From: Brevibacillus reuszeri | GTDB lineage: Bacteria > Bacillota > Bacilli > Brevibacillales > Brevibacillaceae | DNA length: 64,000 nt | NCBI RefSeq assembly: GCF_001187725.1 | Contig: NZ_LGIQ01000011.1 | Span: forward strand, 532,017 to 596,016 | Direction of reading: 5' to 3' | Part shown: positions 18,155 to 27,265 of the stretch, one piece after another | Numbering within the stretch: position 1 is the stretch's first letter | Layout of the letters: every line of letters begins with the position of its first letter | Made by a program: the position numbers and the translations under genes | Notes under the pieces: model-generated | Told to the model about the DNA's origin: nothing | The model's input: only the letters and a program-made list of their open reading frames with translations | Databases searched by the model: none

Positions 18155-18340
18155 TGTATGGAAAAGCCCTGCAATCCAGGTGTAGCAAAAACGCCACCCA
18201 GTCGAGTGGCGCTACGTCATGCCTATGAGCTGATTCTCACCCGAATCATGCCACGACTGTCTTCATCCCCACAATCCACCTGCAGGAGAATGAATCATGA
18301 AGATCAGATTGATTCAAAACGGAATCATAACCACGATTGA
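18155..18340 (+). CDS. Possible small ORF overlapping the corA start
   Basis: A 61-codon frame starting at ATG 18155, 10 bases after a strong GAGGAGG. It overlaps the first 44 bases of corA in another frame. The product is basic with several Cys and no recognised domain. It could be a leader or coupling ORF for corA, or the ribosome site may be fortuitous. Confidence 0.35.
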   Translation, partial: CMEKPCNPGVAKTPPSRVALRHAYELILTRIMPRLSSSPQSTCRRMNHEDQIDSKRNHNHD

Positions 18341-19232
18341 TGATATTGAGGAAGCAGCTACTCCGCCTGATAAAGGCTTTTATTGGATTGATGCCACACC
18401 ATTCGATCTGGATATTTTACAACCACTCTTTGGGTTACATCACCTGGCTGTAGAGGATTGCATTGATGAGGAAGAGCAGCGCCCAAAGCTTCAGTTTTAC
18501 GACGATCATTACTTTATGGTGATCAACGGGATAGCCTTTCACAATCAGGACATCTTCTTGCGTGAAATCAATATTTTTCTCGGCAGCAACACCATTATTA
18601 CCGTCACAAAGCAAGAGGCACCAGAGTTTGCATCCATGCTCGGTATTATCCGAGAAAAAGAAGTTAACCGTTCCGATGCCTTCCTCTACTATCTGGTCGA
18701 CCAAATTGTCGATCGCTATTTCGATGTCACCGAAAAAATTGAAGACTTGATTGAAGATCTGGAAGAGCAAATCTTGATGAAGACACGCAAACACCAGTTA
18801 GAGCAAATCATTGGACTGCGCAGTGAAATTTTGTATGCGCGCAAAATGCTCGTGCCGCAACGAGACCTGATTGATGCCCTACACAAAAAAGAACTTCCGC
18901 TCATCCAGCCTTATCTGCGGAAGTACTTTGGCGATATCGTAGAAGATGCCAGCAAGATCGTAGAAAGCTTTGAGACCTTTCGCGATCTCATCGGAAACTT
19001 GCGAGAAGCCTATCAGGCTGCACTTGCTGGACGAGCCAACGACATCATGCGTGTGTTTACTGCTTTGACGACGATTTTTATGCCACTCACGATTGTCACA
19101 GGTATATACGGAATGAACTTCGAAGTCATGCCAGAGCTGCATACCCGCTACGGCTACTATGTCGTATTGGGCTGTATGGCAGCAATTGGCGTTACGATGT
19201 TTATCATTTTTAAGAAGAAAGAATGGCTGTGA
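18297..19232 (+). CDS. corA: CorA family Mg2+/divalent metal transporter
   Basis: Pentameric magnesium channel. A large cytosolic funnel domain (residues 1-250) is followed by two C-terminal membrane helices. The signature YGMNF closes the first helix, then an acidic loop (EVMPEL) and a second helix ending in a basic KKKEWL tail. 311 residues, full length. A GCAGGAG site lies 7 bases before the ATG. No M-box riboswitch was seen upstream. Confidence 0.95.
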   Translation: MKIRLIQNGIITTIDDIEEAATPPDKGFYWIDATPFDLDILQPLFGLHHLAVEDCIDEEEQRPKLQFYDDHYFMVINGIAFHNQDIFLREINIFLGSNTIITVTKQEAPEFASMLGIIREKEVNRSDAFLYYLVDQIVDRYFDVTEKIEDLIEDLEEQILMKTRKHQLEQIIGLRSEILYARKMLVPQRDLIDALHKKELPLIQPYLRKYFGDIVEDASKIVESFETFRDLIGNLREAYQAALAGRANDIMRVFTALTTIFMPLTIVTGIYGMNFEVMPELHTRYGYYVVLGCMAAIGVTMFIIFKKKEWL

Positions 19233-19246
19233 TCTGCCCCGCTTCT

Positions 19247-20341
19247 TTAAACGAGGTCACCGCAGGCGATGATCATCAAAGCAAGGTTATCAGATAAATT
19301 GCATTCGTACGGCTGAGTCAATTCCTGTCCCTCCGCATCCACCAGAACGCGGATGATCGGGCGACTCGGCATCCCTTTATTGGAATCAACAACAACACCC
19401 GATACGCCAGAGCTTAATGTAACACTGAGCCCAATGGGATAAAGCGCGATGGTATCGCGCAGCGCCTCTACATACTTTTGATCAAACAGCTTGTCCGAGC
19501 CGGAATAGAGAACCTCCATCGCTTCATGCGGGAGCATCCCCCTGCGATATACACGATGGGATGTCAGAGCATCAAAAACATCAGTAACCGCCATCAAACG
19601 GCCATACGGGTGAATTTCTTCCGCTTTGAGCTTTCGCGGATATCCTGAACCGTCCCAGCGCTCATGATGCTGAAAGGCACAATGTGCAGCCAGCAGGGGG
19701 ATCTCGTCCTGTCTTCGCAGCATTTCAAAGCCGTATTCTGTATGCTTTTTCATGATTTCAAACTCTTCTGCTGTGAGGCGACCCGGTTTTTTCAGGATCG
19801 TGTCCGGAATTTGCATTTTCCCTACATCATGCAGCATACCGCCGATACTGATTTCTAGTACTTCTTTTTCCGAATAACCGGTTTTAATAGCAAGTGCTGT
19901 GCTATAGAGCGCGACGTTAAAGCTGTGGGCAAATATGTAATTATCGAAAGCACAGGCGTCTGCCAAAAGGTTCATCGCTGCACGGCTGCCATTGAGCTCG
20001 TCGACAACAGCGGTCATAACCTGACGAATATTGCGGCCAAATGACTTGTCCGAAAAAAGCTGCTGCCATTTTTGCGGGACTTCATGTACAGCACGAAAGG
20101 TATCATGAATGATAGACATAGCCTGCCGGCGTGTTTGTTCGGTAATAACTGTTTCCACAATGATGTCATTCGTGCGATCATCCTGAATATAGAGACTGGC
20201 TATATTTTTGCTCTTCAGTCTCATAAGCATCCGCTGCGTAAGCTCTACACCTGCGCCAACTAGTACTGTTCCATTTTCTGTATAAATCGACCGGGCCAGC
20301 TTATCGCCCGGCTGGCACTTTTGAATAGATTTCAGTCTCAT
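19247..20341 (-). CDS. HD-GYP domain protein, probable cyclic-di-GMP phosphodiesterase
   Basis: An N-terminal domain of about 120 residues with unknown signal input precedes an HD-GYP domain with HDVGK (metal site) and HHERWDGSGYP (the GYP motif). A C-terminal beta-rich extension follows (VSGVVVDSNKGMPSRPIIRVL), common in Bacillales members. HD-GYP enzymes hydrolyse c-di-GMP to GMP or pGpG. 364 residues. Convergent with corA, 14 bases apart. Confidence 0.92.
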   Translation of the reverse strand: MRLKSIQKCQPGDKLARSIYTENGTVLVGAGVELTQRMLMRLKSKNIASLYIQDDRTNDIIVETVITEQTRRQAMSIIHDTFRAVHEVPQKWQQLFSDKSFGRNIRQVMTAVVDELNGSRAAMNLLADACAFDNYIFAHSFNVALYSTALAIKTGYSEKEVLEISIGGMLHDVGKMQIPDTILKKPGRLTAEEFEIMKKHTEYGFEMLRRQDEIPLLAAHCAFQHHERWDGSGYPRKLKAEEIHPYGRLMAVTDVFDALTSHRVYRRGMLPHEAMEVLYSGSDKLFDQKYVEALRDTIALYPIGLSVTLSSGVSGVVVDSNKGMPSRPIIRVLVDAEGQELTQPYECNLSDNLALMIIACGDLV

Positions 20342-20417
20342 GCGAAACCTTCGCCTTTCCTCAGGGTAACCCTATTATAGCGTGACTCGACGAGATTCTA
20401 CATGAAAAATTTTCTAA

Positions 20418-20460
20418 AACAAAACGCCTTTGTCACAAAAATGGACGAAGGCGTTTTCAA
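20418..20460. terminator. Bidirectional terminator after yunC
   Basis: AAAACGCCTTTGTC / GACGAAGGCGTTTT stem between the HD-GYP gene and yunC. Confidence 0.85.
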
Positions 20461-20482
20461 GCATGTATATGTTTCATGTACA

Positions 20483-20785
20483 TTACAACATTTTAACGAC
20501 AGCATCCCTACCAATCATCCCGGCATGAATACCTTGTTGCTGCGCTGTAGTGGTCACGGATTCCAACGGCGCGTCCAGCAGCTCCTGAATCGTTTTGACC
20601 CCAACAGCCCGACCAGCCAAAATTTCTCTTGACGCTAGACGCTCATTCAAAAGTCCCACATCGAGTGCTCCACACATGATATAGCCGTGATCTGTCGTTA
20701 CTGCAAGCAAGGTCGTTTTCGGCAAACGCACAGTAACAGCGATCGCAGTTCCTTCTGGAAAATGGATCGGCAATACTTCGACCAT
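20483..20785 (-). CDS. yunC: YunC family protein (DUF1805)
   Basis: About 100 residues from the ATG at 20785, placed by AAAGGAGG 9 bases upstream; a GTG directly before it is also possible. The DUF1805 pattern is visible: PKTTLLAVTTDHGYIMCGALDV and the 'AGRAVGVKTIQELLDAPL' segment. The function of the family is unknown. Last gene of the yunF-yunE-yunD-DUF6154-yunC run. Confidence 0.88.
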   Translation of the reverse strand: MVEVLPIHFPEGTAIAVTVRLPKTTLLAVTTDHGYIMCGALDVGLLNERLASREILAGRAVGVKTIQELLDAPLESVTTTAQQQGIHAGMIGRDAVVKML

Positions 20786-20866
20786 CACGTATACCTCCTT
20801 TTTCTTATCTGTCACGTGGCGTTACCATCCTATGACATTTAAAAGAAAAGTGTGAGGCGAGACCGC

Positions 20867-21106
20867 TTAGTGCATCATCGTGGCAGGGAACTGTTCATCC
20901 TCCATTGCTACCTTACGTTTCATGACCTCAATCATGTAGGTAGCCATCATCTGAAACAGCTCTTCCTCCTCCATATCGTCCACCAAGTCAATCAGGTCTT
21001 CGCGAGACTGGTCTGCCAAAATACCGACAACTACCGCAGTGATATCTTCTTCATCTCCATTTAAATGCCCTCTGTACAACTCATACAGTTCATCAATAAA
21101 CCGCAT
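20867..21106 (-). CDS. DUF6154 family small acidic protein
   Basis: 79 residues from ATG 21106, after a weak AGGGGG site. The longer in-frame extension upstream is antisense-like sequence within yunD and is not needed. The start MRFIDELYELYRGHLNGDEED and the helical acidic body match the DUF6154 family of Bacillales. Function unknown. Follows yunD by 82 bases. Confidence 0.8.
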   Translation of the reverse strand: MRFIDELYELYRGHLNGDEEDITAVVVGILADQSREDLIDLVDDMEEEELFQMMATYMIEVMKRKVAMEDEQFPATMMH

Positions 21107-21188
21107 CGCCTGCTGCCCCCTTTTCCATAGCATGCCCTCTTTGGAAACAAGGACCTTGCTTTTCAGCAAAAGGTGGACATCGCACATG

Positions 21189-22628
21189 CTATGGCGAGGG
21201 AACCGGTTCCCAGCGCGGAAGAAAGGCATTTTGCAACAGCGCCTGGTCCGTAACAGTCCTGGCGATGACCTCCCGCAGCGTTTCAGGCAAAAAGAACTGA
21301 ATATGAGTTCCTTGGAGCAGATCAGGGAACAGCCTGTTATACATAAACATGTCAACCGTTCCTACTCGATATTCCTGGTCTGCGACGAGCGGTTTGCCAT
21401 TTACCTCAATTTCCAAAATATGTGGATGCTCGCCAGCTATGTAACGGATATACAAGCCATCTACAGCCATCCAGCCCTCTACCTTGCCGCGAAAGCCATA
21501 TCCCCGAAGCTCCCGATGCACCATTTCTGGCTGAATCGACTGCTCTAGCATACTCATGAGCTGCTCACCAGTAAGCGTGACGGCACAAGCACTGATTGGA
21601 TGAGGGATGGACTGAAGCAGATCGCCAAAGGACAAGCCTCCTCGATGCAAATCCGCGAGCAGCAGTCCCCCGTTAGCCAGCCCAATCTCTGCGCCTGTCC
21701 ATTTGCGGATGCTGGCAGCCAAAAAAGAGCCAAACGCAGTCTCCTCGCTCCAGCCCACCTGCAGATCATGCTCCAGATTTGTGAAGGGATGGAACAGCTT
21801 TTTCTGTGCAGCTTCTTGTTCCTTCTCAATAAACGAGCGCAATTGTTCGTCTTCCGGATAATCTTTAGTGGCAAACAACTCTGCAGAAACCGATGCCAAA
21901 CGCTTTGCATCACGATCCCAGCCTAGCTTTACATGTCCTACATATTCTCCAAAGCGTCCAGTTTGAGCGACCAGCGTCCCTGCGATATGCTCCCCATGCA
22001 GAAGAGTATGATGGGTATGCGCCCCCAATATCACGTCTAGTCCATCCACCTCTTGAGCCACCCAGCAGTCTGTCTGGTAGCCCAAATGAGACAAGAGAAC
22101 GATCACATCAGCCTGTGATCGCAAAGCAGCTACCTGCGCCTGAATCACTGGCAATGGCTCTGCAATCTCCCAGCCCATACTCCGATAAGAGGAGACAAAA
22201 GGAATGGTTACGCCAAGCAGCGCAACCCGCAAATCAGCAAACTCATGGATAGTGTAGGGAACAGCCCATTGCGGCTGCGTACAACTAGCGGCATCATGCA
22301 GGTTGGTCGTAATGACTGTGAACATGGCTTCCTCATACAATTGATCCAGCTTTTCCTTCGTGAGGGTGATTCCTTCGTTGTTCCCAATGGTGGCGTACTG
22401 ATAGCCGCTACGGTTCATCACACCGACATTCGTTTTCCCATAAGTGGCCTCAGACTTTATATCCATCCGGTCCATATGATCGCCGATATCGACGGTAAGC
22501 ACACAGTCTCCGCTGCGCTCCCATTCTTCCCGACAGGTCCGAAGGCAGGTCGCAATCCGCGGCATCGTAGCAAAATGGCTGTGCAAATCGTTGGTGTGCA
22601 ACAAATGCAAGGTACAGGTGTCAGCCAC
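21189..22628 (-). CDS. yunD: YunD-type metallophosphatase / 5'-nucleotidase
   Basis: A calcineurin-like metallophosphoesterase domain (LHTNDLHSHF near residue 10, DIGDHMDR, IGNNEG, and LLSHLGYQTD / GAHTHH) is followed by the 5'-nucleotidase C-terminal domain from about residue 300. 479 residues. No signal peptide, so it is cytosolic, as in B. subtilis YunD. Substrate not known from sequence. Confidence 0.93.
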   Translation of the reverse strand: MADTCTLHLLHTNDLHSHFATMPRIATCLRTCREEWERSGDCVLTVDIGDHMDRMDIKSEATYGKTNVGVMNRSGYQYATIGNNEGITLTKEKLDQLYEEAMFTVITTNLHDAASCTQPQWAVPYTIHEFADLRVALLGVTIPFVSSYRSMGWEIAEPLPVIQAQVAALRSQADVIVLLSHLGYQTDCWVAQEVDGLDVILGAHTHHTLLHGEHIAGTLVAQTGRFGEYVGHVKLGWDRDAKRLASVSAELFATKDYPEDEQLRSFIEKEQEAAQKKLFHPFTNLEHDLQVGWSEETAFGSFLAASIRKWTGAEIGLANGGLLLADLHRGGLSFGDLLQSIPHPISACAVTLTGEQLMSMLEQSIQPEMVHRELRGYGFRGKVEGWMAVDGLYIRYIAGEHPHILEIEVNGKPLVADQEYRVGTVDMFMYNRLFPDLLQGTHIQFFLPETLREVIARTVTDQALLQNAFLPRWEPVPSP

Positions 22629-22652
22629 GACTTTCCCTCCCTCTTCGCTTAC

Positions 22653-23477
22653 TTATCCTACAATAGACTCCACAATCATCTGAACACCAATTCCTAAAAT
22701 CAAGACGCGCAAGACGAGAACGATCGTGCGTCCTTTCATTTTGCTGGCAGCAACTGCTCCCAGCTTGCCGCCAGCCCATGCACCTGGAGCAAGCATGGCT
22801 GCATACAGCCAGTTTACATTATCATGGAGAATGTTCGTTGCGGAGCCGATGACCGCAGAGAAAAAGATAACCAGCATAGAGGTCGCCGTCGCGATATGTG
22901 GAGGAAAGCGAAACAGAATCATCATCGCAGGCACCATCAGCACGCCACCGCCTACACCGAACAACGACGAGGTGATTCCCACAAAAAATGCGATAAGTAT
23001 TGCACTCCATCTGCTATATCCGTAATCGAACTCATTGCCTTCGTTATCCACAAACTGGCGTTTGATTTGCCAATCAATATTACGCGGCTTAATTTTGTCC
23101 TTGAACATCAAGAGCGCAAACATGCAGAGCTGAAAAACGCCAAACAACAGCGAAAAGCTCTTCGTTGGTAATAGTGTATTAACATAGACACCTACGATAG
23201 CACCAGGGGCACTACCGATAAAAAAGAGCAGTGCACTTTGAATATCCACTTTTTTCTGCTTGATGTAGGAAATCGACGACGAAAGTGCCGTTACTGCAAT
23301 CACCAACAACGACGTTGCCGTAGCGACCTGTGGAGACATGGAGCCAGGCATGTACATGTTGGCCAAGAATAAGAGCGCGGGAACAAAAAAGATGCCTCCG
23401 CCAAGCCCTGCAATACTGCCAATGACCCCTGCGATCACACCGATAAATAAAAACACAATAGCAATCGTTACAAGCAT
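22653..23477 (-). CDS. yunE: TauE/SafE family anion permease (YunE)
   Basis: 274 residues with about eight membrane segments and the paired family motif (GSIAGLGGGIFFVPALL at the N-terminus, FGVGGGVLMVPAMM in the second half). TauE/SafE proteins move sulfite, sulfoacetate or similar anions. Synteny with yunD and yunF is conserved with B. subtilis. Confidence 0.92.
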   Translation of the reverse strand: MLVTIAIVFLFIGVIAGVIGSIAGLGGGIFFVPALLFLANMYMPGSMSPQVATATSLLVIAVTALSSSISYIKQKKVDIQSALLFFIGSAPGAIVGVYVNTLLPTKSFSLLFGVFQLCMFALLMFKDKIKPRNIDWQIKRQFVDNEGNEFDYGYSRWSAILIAFFVGITSSLFGVGGGVLMVPAMMILFRFPPHIATATSMLVIFFSAVIGSATNILHDNVNWLYAAMLAPGAWAGGKLGAVAASKMKGRTIVLVLRVLILGIGVQMIVESIVG

Positions 23478-23497
23478 AAAGCCCCTTCTTTCTCCCG

Positions 23498-24349
23498 TTA
23501 GAACAACTCCATCTGTCTGGGGTTTAGTCCACTCGGGCGAAGACCCAGCATATCCGAAAACTGCTTTGCGTTTGCTGACGCATCTCCCCCAGAGTTATTG
23601 TTGAACAAAATACAGACTTCATCCGCCTCTTCTGCCACCTGCTTGATACGTGGTACCCATTCAGCCAGCTCTTCTTCACTATAGCGATACAAATAGCGAA
23701 CATCCCGCCAGTTTTGCCCTTCGCCAGGATCACGCCAGCCGGAATGATTGCGACCGTGAAATCTGACCAGCGACAATCCGGGATGCGCAACCGCGGTGAC
23801 AATTGGCACAGAACCCGCACCTACCTGTGGCTCATCACACAAAACATGGGTGGCTTCGATTTTGCGCAAGAAATCAAGCGTCCGCTCGCGAAAACGCGAT
23901 TCAAACCAGCTACGATGGCGAAACTCGACGGCAAATGGATAGCTGGCCATCGCCTGCCTGCAAGCCTGCACGTACTGGACATGCTCCCGTGTGCAGTCAA
24001 ACCAGGGCGGGAATTGAAAAAGCAATGCCTTCAGCTTTTTTGCCTCCACCAGCGGTTGAATGCTTTCCTCAAACTGAGCAAACAGCTCCTTGCGATCCAC
24101 AGGTGCGTCTGTACGCTGATGTCCGGTCATCGCCTGATGCGGCTTGACGATAAAGCTAAAACAGTCCGGAGTATCCCGGACCCATGATTCGTAGTTTCGC
24201 TGTGGTAAAATAGCATAAAACGAGCTGTCCACCTCCACGATTGGAAAATGGCTCGCGTAGACAGAAAGCTTGTCGCGGCTTCGGACACCTTGTATGTACA
24301 AATCATCATGATCTCCCCAGCCGCAGACTCCCACCTGAATCGTACTCAT
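23498..24349 (-). CDS. yunF: DUF72 family protein (YunF)
   Basis: 283 residues of the DUF72 TIM-barrel family (GVCGWGDHD at the start, YASHFPIVEVDSSFYA, FRHRSWF, RFHGRN, and a terminal FNNNSGGDASANA). Function unknown; the fold suggests a hydrolase. Starts the yunF-E-D cluster, 20 bases before yunE. Confidence 0.92.
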   Translation of the reverse strand: MSTIQVGVCGWGDHDDLYIQGVRSRDKLSVYASHFPIVEVDSSFYAILPQRNYESWVRDTPDCFSFIVKPHQAMTGHQRTDAPVDRKELFAQFEESIQPLVEAKKLKALLFQFPPWFDCTREHVQYVQACRQAMASYPFAVEFRHRSWFESRFRERTLDFLRKIEATHVLCDEPQVGAGSVPIVTAVAHPGLSLVRFHGRNHSGWRDPGEGQNWRDVRYLYRYSEEELAEWVPRIKQVAEEADEVCILFNNNSGGDASANAKQFSDMLGLRPSGLNPRQMELF

Positions 24350-24408
24350 TGCTTATGAACCTCCACAATATTGAAATAATTGAACCATGGAAAGGATGGA
24401 GGCATCCC

Positions 24409-24858
24409 ATGCTACCTGACTGGATGGGCGAACCCTTTGCGTCTAAGGATAACAAATTATTACTGAGCAGAAAAGTAGCGAAACGCCTCCTGCATGAAGC
24501 ACAAGAGGCGTTTCCCTATGAATATTCAGCGCTTCTTACCGGATGCGAAAGTGCAGTTACTGACTATATATCTATGCCCCACAGCTTCGACAAGCACGCT
24601 TTCGCTTGGGATGGGGCTACTTTTTTTCAAGCACTGAACACGATTCAAAAATCGAAGGTTCAATGGCTGGGCGTTCTTCATTCCCATCCACACTCACCGC
24701 CGCTGCCATCTGCCAGCGATCACAAAGGCTGGCACTACCCGATGCTTAGCTACTGGATTATTGGCCTCGCATCCGAAGAGCCCGTGCTGAAGCTTTACCA
24801 ATGGAAAAATGGCACATTTGTCGCACGTGATTATGCCATCATCGACGATCCTGCTTGA
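24409..24858 (+). CDS. Stand-alone JAMM/MPN+ metalloprotease
   Basis: 149 residues from ATG 24409, placed by GGAGG 7 bases upstream. The full zinc motif is present: His91, His93, seven residues, Ser101, two residues, Asp104 (HSHPHSPPLPSASD), with the partner Glu38 in YEYSALLTG. This is the Mov34/PAD-1 isopeptidase fold that removes ubiquitin-like proteins or cysteine from sulfur-carrier adducts. No ThiS/MoaD-like carrier, E1-like gene or sulfur gene is beside it. Overlaps the convergent aspartokinase by 28 bases. Confidence 0.85.
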   Translation: MLPDWMGEPFASKDNKLLLSRKVAKRLLHEAQEAFPYEYSALLTGCESAVTDYISMPHSFDKHAFAWDGATFFQALNTIQKSKVQWLGVLHSHPHSPPLPSASDHKGWHYPMLSYWIIGLASEEPVLKLYQWKNGTFVARDYAIIDDPA

Positions 24859-26234
24859 ATCGCTTGGGTCTCGCTCTCCTCTTCACCAAAAAATTCGTGA
24901 TACAAAGCGATGACGGCCCGATCCGCCTCTTCTGCTTTCACGCCAAACATCATGCTAACCTCAGAAGAGCCTTGGTTGATCATCTCCAGATTGATTTTCG
25001 CTACTGCGAGGGCAGTAGTCGCACGAGCTGTCGTCCCAACCGAGCGCCGCATCCCTTCCCCAACGATCATGACGAGAGCAAGCCCGTGCTGAATGGCTAT
25101 ATCCTCCGCCTCCAGCTCGGTTTGAATCCGTGCAACAATCCGCTGCTCCATTTCCGCAGTCATATCCCGTTCACGCAAAATGACAGAGATATTGTCTATC
25201 CCAGATGGAGTATGCTCGTAGGAAAGGCCCTCTTCCTCCAAAATCTGCAGCAGCTTCCGTCCGAAACCGATCTCTTTATTCATCAAATACTTACTGACAT
25301 AAATGCTGCAAAAGCCGCTATCGCTGGCAATACCCGACACCCGGTTTGTCGCATATGGACGCTCAGCCATGATCAAGGTGCCTGGTGCGGACGGGTTGTT
25401 CGTATTTTTGATGCAAACCGGAATGTCAGCCTGGTAGGCTGGAATCAGTGCCTCTTCATGGAAAACGCCAAACCCGGAATACGACAGCTCCCGCATCTCC
25501 CGGTACGTAATCTCCTTGACTTCCTTCGGCTCCGGAATCAGGTTTGGATTGACGACGTAGACGGAATCCACGTCCGTAAAGTTTTCATACACATCCGCCT
25601 TGACCGCTGCAGCCAGAATAGAGCCGGTAATGTCGGAGCCGCCACGTGAAAAAGTAACCAGATCTCCTGCAGTCGAATAACCAAAAAAGCCAGGGAACAC
25701 CGAGATCCCTTTGCGCTCGCGCAACGCGGCAAGCTTCTCATACGCGACTGGCAGAACATGCGCATTGCTTGCTTCGTCAGTCACAAGCATCCCTGCCTCT
25801 TTTGGTTGAATATACGCCGCTTCTTCTCCCAGACTGCTCAAATAATGGGCAACGACTTTTGCACATGTATCCTCTCCAGCAGCCTTCACTGCGTCAATAA
25901 ACCTTTCTGTCGAAAGTCCCTGCTTGTTCACAAGTACCCCCTCCAGCTCTGATTGGACCTGCTTCCACACTTCCTCGGACAGCCCAAGCTCCTCCACAAT
26001 TTCCTGGTAGCGCTCATAAATGGCCTGTTTCTCCGCTTCTGCCTCACCTGCTTCTAAAAAACGCTCCGCATAGGCAATCAAAAGATCCGTTACCTTTGTA
26101 TCGTCCTTGTATCTTTTTCCAGGAGCGGAAACGACGATCAATCGTCTGCTACGATCCGCTTGAATGATCCCGCACACTTTTTTTATTTGTTCTGCGTTAG
26201 CGAGTGATGTTCCACCAAATTTTGCAACCTTCAT
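24831..26234 (-). CDS. yclM: Aspartokinase III
   Basis: First step of lysine, threonine and methionine synthesis. Starts VAKFGGTSLAN; kinase domain to about residue 300 with FSRGGSDITGS; then two ACT domains (VSKYLMNKEIGFG and VMIVGEGMRRSVG...INLEMINQGSS). Length 467 matches the monofunctional YclM/ThrD class rather than the shorter DapG/LysC. No lysine riboswitch was seen upstream. Confidence 0.93.
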   Translation of the reverse strand: MKVAKFGGTSLANAEQIKKVCGIIQADRSRRLIVVSAPGKRYKDDTKVTDLLIAYAERFLEAGEAEAEKQAIYERYQEIVEELGLSEEVWKQVQSELEGVLVNKQGLSTERFIDAVKAAGEDTCAKVVAHYLSSLGEEAAYIQPKEAGMLVTDEASNAHVLPVAYEKLAALRERKGISVFPGFFGYSTAGDLVTFSRGGSDITGSILAAAVKADVYENFTDVDSVYVVNPNLIPEPKEVKEITYREMRELSYSGFGVFHEEALIPAYQADIPVCIKNTNNPSAPGTLIMAERPYATNRVSGIASDSGFCSIYVSKYLMNKEIGFGRKLLQILEEEGLSYEHTPSGIDNISVILRERDMTAEMEQRIVARIQTELEAEDIAIQHGLALVMIVGEGMRRSVGTTARATTALAVAKINLEMINQGSSEVSMMFGVKAEEADRAVIALYHEFFGEEESETQAIQAGSSMMA

Positions 26235-26308
26235 CTCTACTCCTCCATCTGCCTATCTCTTCATCCGTTCCATTTTCTATAACAAATCTGATATTAGATT
26301 AAAGTATC

Positions 26309-26340
26309 CTCCTTAAAAGCACAAGTGTCTTTTTAGGAAG
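26309..26340. promoter_or_regulatory. Dyad upstream of aspartokinase
   Basis: CCTTAAAAG / CTTTTTAGG across a 9-base loop in the region between divergent yclM and the deacetylase gene. It may be an operator or weak hairpin; assignment uncertain. Confidence 0.3.
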
Positions 26341-26441
26341 GACACATCAGAATATTCATGGACAGTTGGCGCATAGTAACAAAGGAGCTACATTTTTGAC
26401 TGGGGTTTGCTACGCGCAAGGCTAAAGAAGAGGTGAAAACA

Positions 26442-27197
26442 ATGAAAAAACGTGCAGGGATTCTTCTACTGATCTTCTGTATTTTGCTCACCACAGTTTC
26501 CCATGATCCTGTTTCTGCCCGTGAGGAAAAGGATCGGGATTACTACGAAACACGCGGGGATATTGTCTGGGAGGTTCCGACTGACAGCAAGGTGATTGCC
26601 CTTACTTTTGATGACGGTCCTGACTCTGTGTACACGCCCCAAATCGTAGAGCTCTTAAAGCAATACCATGCCAAGGCAACTTTTTTTGTGGTCGGTTCCC
26701 GGGTGAAGGCAAATCCAGAGGTGGCGCGTCTGCTAGCCAAGGAAGAGCATGAATTGGCGAATCATACGTACACCCATCCGGATATGCGCAGGATTTCGTC
26801 CAAAAAGCTGATGGACGAGGTGCTCAAGACACAGCAAACCATCTATGATACTACGGGTGTACGTCCACAGCTCTTCCGTCCGCCTGGCGGATACTACAGC
26901 GAATCTGTAGTGAACGTCGCCAAACAAGCGGGGGCATTGGTGATTATGTGGTCATGGCATCAGGATACGCGGGATTGGAGTGATCCTGGTGTCAACAAAA
27001 TCGTCAATAAGGTACTACGGAATGCTCGAAATGGCGATATCGTTCTATTTCATGACTACGGAGGAAACCGCAGACAAACTGTACAAGCCCTCAAACAAAT
27101 TTTGCCTGAGCTACAAAGGCGCGGATACCAGTTTGTAACGGTATCTGAACTTATGAAGGGCTATGGGAAAATTAAAAAGGTAGGCAAAGGGGATTAA
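26442..27197 (+). CDS. Polysaccharide deacetylase (NodB domain), exported
   Basis: Signal peptide (AGILLLIFCILLTTVSH) then a NodB domain with TFDDGPD (catalytic base and metal Asp), HTYTHPD (metal His pair), RPPGGYYSESV and FHDYGG. Acts on N-acetylated cell-wall or peptidoglycan sugars, like PdaA/PdaB. The start at ATG 26442 follows AGAGGTG by 6 bases. A weak CATAgtaA box near 26374 could be a sporulation sigma -10, but I am not sure. Confidence 0.92.
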   Translation: MKKRAGILLLIFCILLTTVSHDPVSAREEKDRDYYETRGDIVWEVPTDSKVIALTFDDGPDSVYTPQIVELLKQYHAKATFFVVGSRVKANPEVARLLAKEEHELANHTYTHPDMRRISSKKLMDEVLKTQQTIYDTTGVRPQLFRPPGGYYSESVVNVAKQAGALVIMWSWHQDTRDWSDPGVNKIVNKVLRNARNGDIVLFHDYGGNRRQTVQALKQILPELQRRGYQFVTVSELMKGYGKIKKVGKGD

Positions 27198-27221
27198 CAC
27201 AATAGCGGGACAAGCAGCAGA

Positions 27222-27256
27222 CAAAACCCCCTTCGGAAAAAGAAGGGGGCGTTTCT
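27222..27256. terminator. Bidirectional terminator
   Basis: ACCCCCTTC / GAAGGGGGCGTTT stem between convergent genes. Confidence 0.9.
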
Positions 27257-27265
27257 CTTGTTTGT

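Noticed and set aside
18059-18296. Mg2+ M-box riboswitch before corA
   Set aside because: None of the conserved M-box helices or sequence blocks could be seen.
20867-21355. 162-codon version of the DUF6154 gene
   Set aside because: The first 83 codons overlap yunD on the same strand in another frame and do not resemble the family; the start at 21106 fits.
26235-26441. Lysine riboswitch before aspartokinase
   Set aside because: The intergenic space is short and lacks the L-box core; only a simple dyad is present.
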